Assembly (NCBI GenBank): GCA_018396865.1
Contig: JAGTRB010000008.1
Span: 1 to 64,000, forward strand
DNA: 64,000 nucleotides
Direction: 5' to 3'
DNA from: Candidatus Bathyarchaeota archaeon
GTDB taxonomy: Archaea > Thermoproteota > Bathyarchaeia > TCS64
The position numbers and the translations under genes were made by a program. This document shows, piece by piece, positions 61,101-64,000 of this stretch; the first letter of the stretch is position 1; each line of letters starts with the position of its first letter. Under the pieces are notes generated by a model that ran no database searches, had not been told where the DNA came from, and saw only the letters and a list, made by a program, of their open reading frames with translations.

Positions 61101-61778
61101 ATGTGGAGGGAGATAACTGAGGCCCTGGAGAGGATCGTAGATGTATATGAGGGGTCCAACCACATCATATCCCTCTTTCAGGATGACAGGGCTAGGATGA
61201 GGGGCTTAGAGCTCATAGATAAGTGGGAGGGGGTCGCCCTAGAGCTTGGGGTGGGGCCCGGAAACTTCGCTGTTATGCTCCTGAGAAGACTCAAAGACTC
61301 ACTCATATGTCTAGACTACTCGAATATCATGATTTGTAAGGCTAGGGAGAGGTTACATTGCCACGTTCACCTCGTAAGGGGAGTCTTCGAAGCGGTTCCT
61401 TTAAGGAACTCATGCATCTCACTAGTTGCAGCGGCATATTCGCTCAGAGACTCCAAGAGGAAGCTTAAAGTGATTAGGGAGACCGCTCGCATCCTAAAAG
61501 CTAGAGGAGAATTCTTGGTCGTGGATGTGGGTAAGCCGAAGAACCCAATATATAGGGGGATCCTCTCCTTATATCTCAGGTGGGTCGTTCCGATACTGGC
61601 AGGGCTCTATACGGGATATGGCCCGAGGAATCCCTGGAGCATGATATTCCACTCCTACAATCTCCTACCTCACAACGCGGAACTCCTTAGAACACTAAGG
61701 ACCGTCTTTGGTTGGGCAGAACTAGAAGAGAGGATGTATGGCGGCCTCATCATCGCGGTTGCCCATAAAATGGGGTAG
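61101..61778 (+). CDS. SAM-dependent methyltransferase, UbiE/MenG-like
   Basis: A 225-residue class I methyltransferase. The SAM motif is ALELGVGPGN (46-55), then LICLDYSNIMICKARERL and VFEAVPLRNSCISLVAAAYS. The order YSLRDSKRKLKVIRETARIL followed by GEFLVVDVGKP matches UbiE/MenG, which methylates the ring of ubiquinone or menaquinone precursors. The MenA-like and prenyl synthase genes just downstream favour a quinone role; other substrates remain possible. ATG at 61101. Confidence 0.8.
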   Translation: MWREITEALERIVDVYEGSNHIISLFQDDRARMRGLELIDKWEGVALELGVGPGNFAVMLLRRLKDSLICLDYSNIMICKARERLHCHVHLVRGVFEAVPLRNSCISLVAAAYSLRDSKRKLKVIRETARILKARGEFLVVDVGKPKNPIYRGILSLYLRWVVPILAGLYTGYGPRNPWSMIFHSYNLLPHNAELLRTLRTVFGWAELEERMYGGLIIAVAHKMG

Positions 61779-61860
61779 GATCCTTTACTCGAGCCTCTAA
61801 TCAGGTTAGGCGGAGGTCTATCTTCCTCAACCCTCCTCGCTGTTAGCCCGGAGATTAATC

Positions 61861-62760
61861 TTATAAGATGACATCGAGGATCAGGCCGATGGATGTTGCT
61901 AATGTTGTTAGGAGGACTAAGAAGACATTCACACCCATGTAGGGTATGAGAAGCTCAAGCCTCTCGTGATATCTTAGGACGCCCATCGAAGCCTTCAATG
62001 CGAGGGGGAGAGTGGTGAGAATTATAAGCATGGTGAAAGGCATTCTCCCTATTATTATATGGAGGATAACCCAGAGGTATACCGAGGCGATGAGTACCAC
62101 ATACACCTTAGATGCCCTTCTCAAGCCTAGCAGGATGACGAGGTTCCTCCTACCAACGGCCCTATCGGCCTCCAAGTCGGGGAACTCGTTGAGGAATAGG
62201 AGGGTGCCTATGAGGATTCCAGGTACCGCCCCTGAGATGAGCGGAGAGAAGCCTAGACGCCCTGTCTGGATGAGATATCCTCCTAGGGATATGAGGGGGC
62301 CGAAGTTGAAGCCTGTGAAGAGTTCCCCCAAGTACCAGTGGCTTAGATGGGTTGTGTAGAAGTAGATCGTGAGAGCTGCGAGGGTTATTATTGGAAGAAT
62401 CACCAATCCAACGGTCAAGGTGAAGTATACCCCTATGGAGAATCCCAGAAGGAGGCAGATTAGGGAGAAGATGAGAACCCTCCTAGGCTCCAGGAGGCCC
62501 TTAGGGAGGATGCCGCTCCCCCCGCTGAAAGGGGTCCTTCTCACCCTTAGATCCAGCCCGCTCATATAGTCGAAGTAGTCGTTAATGACGTTAACGCTCA
62601 CGTGAGCTAGGAGGACACCCCCCAACCCAAGAAGGGCTCTAAGGGGATCCAGAGACCCCTCTCTATATGCCTCAGCGATCCCTACTGAGAAGGCGAGAGG
62701 CGTCAATATTAGAAAGTGGGGGCGAGTCTCCTTGAACCAGAGGTTGAAGCCCTTCATCAC
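61861..62760 (-). CDS. menA: MenA-like UbiA-family prenyltransferase
   Basis: A 299-residue membrane protein with about nine helices. The opening WFKETRPHFLILTPLAFSVG and the motif N60-D61-YF-D64-YMSG-D70 are typical of MenA-type 1,4-dihydroxy-2-naphthoate prenyltransferases, with the second Asp motif NEFPDLEADRAVGRRNL. It would attach the isoprenoid tail of menaquinone in the membrane. It starts at GTG 62760 or at ATG 62757. It lies among a methyltransferase and a polyprenyl diphosphate synthase, which strengthens the reading. No genes for naphthoate ring synthesis are in the window. Confidence 0.85.
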   Translation of the reverse strand: MMKGFNLWFKETRPHFLILTPLAFSVGIAEAYREGSLDPLRALLGLGGVLLAHVSVNVINDYFDYMSGLDLRVRRTPFSGGSGILPKGLLEPRRVLIFSLICLLLGFSIGVYFTLTVGLVILPIITLAALTIYFYTTHLSHWYLGELFTGFNFGPLISLGGYLIQTGRLGFSPLISGAVPGILIGTLLFLNEFPDLEADRAVGRRNLVILLGLRRASKVYVVLIASVYLWVILHIIIGRMPFTMLIILTTLPLALKASMGVLRYHERLELLIPYMGVNVFLVLLTTLATSIGLILDVIL

Positions 62761-62937
62761 AATAGAGCTTGGAGGGGTAAATAAAATTTCTTTTGTTAGG
62801 AGACTCCTGTCATATACAAACTATATTAGTTCAGTTGCAAAAATTCTCCTCTCTTTTTATATTCAGGTTCTTTATCTCCTGTAGGGAAGTCTATCGATAG
62901 AGTTAAAATATCAGCCGGAGAGACACCTACAAGCGGT

Positions 62938-63939
62938 TTGGGCTACCCGCTCGGATGTGAAGAAATGATCCTAAGGAGGCTTAGGGAGAGGCGAGAGTTT
63001 ATAGACAAAGCGATAGAAGAGTTAAGCCTCCAAGTAGAAGCCGTGCTTGAGGCTCCCATAAGGCATATGTTGGGGACTGGTGGAAAGAGGCTCAGACCCC
63101 TTATCTGCATCCTGAGCTGTGAACTTCTGGGTGGCGATTACAGGAACACTAGGGATGCCTTCCTAGCCCTAGAACTCATCCATAATGGAACCCTTATCCA
63201 CGATGACATTTTAGATGAGGACAAGATCAGGAGGGAAGCATTAACTATCCACTCCGCCTTTGGGGTAAATACCGCCATCTTGGCTGGAGACCTACTACTG
63301 AGTCTCGGCTTAAGGTACGCTGCAGAGACTGGGAGGCTTGAGGTTATAAGGAGGCTTTCCGAGGCGACATCCAAGATGATTCAGGGTGTGGCCCTCCAGC
63401 CCCACTACCGCAGAAGGAAGGCTACGGCGGAGGACTACCTGAAGGTGGCATACCTCAAGAGCGGAAGCCTATTCGAGGCCTCTGCCTCTCTCGGGGGTGT
63501 CATGGCAGGGGGAGAAACGGAGATCCCCCTCTTAGAGCAGTTCGGGGGGAATTTCGGGATAGCTTATCAGATCAGGGATGACATCCTTGAAGTGATCTCA
63601 GAGAAGGAGACAGGCCTAAGAGACCTGATCAACGGAGACATGAATCTTCCATACATATATGCTCAGGAGTCCACCTTCATATCGGAGAGGGAAAGGACGC
63701 TCCTCTCAGAGATCTTTATGGGGAAAAGGGAGCTCTCCGACCCCGAAGAGGTTAAAGACATATTCCTCAGGTCTAAAGCCCTAGAGAGGTGTGTTGAGAG
63801 TATGAGGGAGTACGGAGAGAGAGGAGGTGAGATACTGAACTCCTTTGAGCAGAGTGAGGCTCAGAAGTGCCTTAGATATCTACTCGATAGCTATTGTAGA
63901 AGCTTCAACCTAGAAGAGGCCAGAGACCCTGAGTTTTGA
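62938..63939 (+). CDS. Polyprenyl diphosphate synthase (trans-type)
   Basis: A 333-residue all-helical synthase that condenses isopentenyl diphosphate units. Motifs: GTGGKRLRPL, the first Asp-rich motif D89-D90-IL-D93, and the second D214-D215-ILE (third acid is Glu). The residues four and five positions ahead of the first motif are small (Thr, Gly), which usually permits long chains, as for a quinone tail. Product length is not certain. Start TTG at 62938; an ATG at 62965 is the alternative. A TATA-like AGTTAAAATA lies near 62900. Confidence 0.85.
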   Translation: MGYPLGCEEMILRRLRERREFIDKAIEELSLQVEAVLEAPIRHMLGTGGKRLRPLICILSCELLGGDYRNTRDAFLALELIHNGTLIHDDILDEDKIRREALTIHSAFGVNTAILAGDLLLSLGLRYAAETGRLEVIRRLSEATSKMIQGVALQPHYRRRKATAEDYLKVAYLKSGSLFEASASLGGVMAGGETEIPLLEQFGGNFGIAYQIRDDILEVISEKETGLRDLINGDMNLPYIYAQESTFISERERTLLSEIFMGKRELSDPEEVKDIFLRSKALERCVESMREYGERGGEILNSFEQSEAQKCLRYLLDSYCRSFNLEEARDPEF

Positions 63940-63972
63940 TACTAACCCTTCATACATGAGAGGAATGCAATT

Positions 63973-64000
63973 ATGCAGGAAGACTATGACGTAGTAGTTG
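63973..64000 (+). CDS. Start of a probable FAD-dependent geranylgeranyl-reductase-type flavoprotein (cut off)
   Basis: Only nine codons are visible, MQEDYDVVV, leading into what looks like the first beta strand of a Rossmann fold (YDVVVVG...). In archaea such a beginning next to prenyl synthase and MenA genes often belongs to a geranylgeranyl reductase that saturates isoprenoid chains. The call rests on context and a few residues. Confidence 0.4.

Noticed and set aside
1-64000. CRISPR arrays, insertion sequences, prophage, tRNA or rRNA genes
   Set aside because: I looked for regularly spaced repeats, transposases, inverted-repeat ends and tRNA T-loop sequences by eye and found none; a tool search could still find a divergent or intron-bearing tRNA.

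Overview
The window is a stretch of archaeal chromosome. The evidence is an archaeal-type ribosomal and secretion operon (S19e, PDCD5, L39e, L31e, LX, prefoldin alpha, FtsY, SecE, Spt5/NusG, L11, L1, P0), archaeal-type LeuRS and AlaRS, an A-type ATP synthase, and short TATA-like boxes about 25 bases ahead of many starts. Arginine is read mostly as AGG/AGA, and TTG and GTG starts are common. Gene content fits an uncultured member of the Thermoproteota/TACK group (Bathyarchaeia- or Caldarchaeia-like). That placement is an inference from gene content, not from a tree. No rRNA, tRNA, CRISPR array or insertion sequence was seen.

Layout. 1-5.2 kb: a partial cation-efflux transporter, a 2-oxoacid:ferredoxin oxidoreductase operon with fused alpha and beta subunits, an unrecognised gene and a small winged-helix regulator. 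5.2-7.5 kb: an AT-rich patch with a UbiA-type prenyltransferase and a winged-helix regulator. 7.5-9.7 kb: a convergent receiver/histidine-kinase pair. 9.9-16 kb: leuS, alaS and rpl12. 16-23.2 kb: an HpaI-type aldolase and the ribosomal/secretion operon. 23.2-25.4 kb: a branched-chain aminotransferase, a TIGR04076-type protein and two tandem SNase-like mini-proteins. 25.5-31.6 kb: a branched-chain amino-acid (Liv-type) ABC transporter plus a 40-residue membrane protein. 31.9-38 kb: seven A-type ATP synthase subunits. 38.2-50.2 kb: a 13-gene complex I cluster without the NADH module but with four antiporter-like subunits. 50.6-57.6 kb: tatC, tatA, an exported FdnG-like formate dehydrogenase with a four-cluster ferredoxin subunit and an NrfD-type membrane subunit, and divergent fdhE. 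57.6-64 kb: a two-repeat beta-sandwich protein, a B12/radical-SAM protein, an ArsA/Get3-type ATPase, and a quinone/prenyl-lipid group (UbiE/MenG-like methyltransferase, MenA-like prenyltransferase, polyprenyl diphosphate synthase, start of a flavoprotein).

How the genes fit together (inference). Formate would be oxidised outside the membrane by the Tat-exported dehydrogenase, with electrons passing through the FeS and NrfD subunits to a menaquinone-like pool made by the enzymes at the right end. Reduced ferredoxin from the 2-oxoacid oxidoreductase is a plausible donor to the complex I, which pumps ions and reduces the same quinone. The neighbouring ATP synthase would spend the gradient. From about 31.9 to 56.5 kb nearly every gene is on the minus strand, making one bioenergetic island. 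No terminal reductase is visible, and ATP synthase subunits I and K are not in the window.
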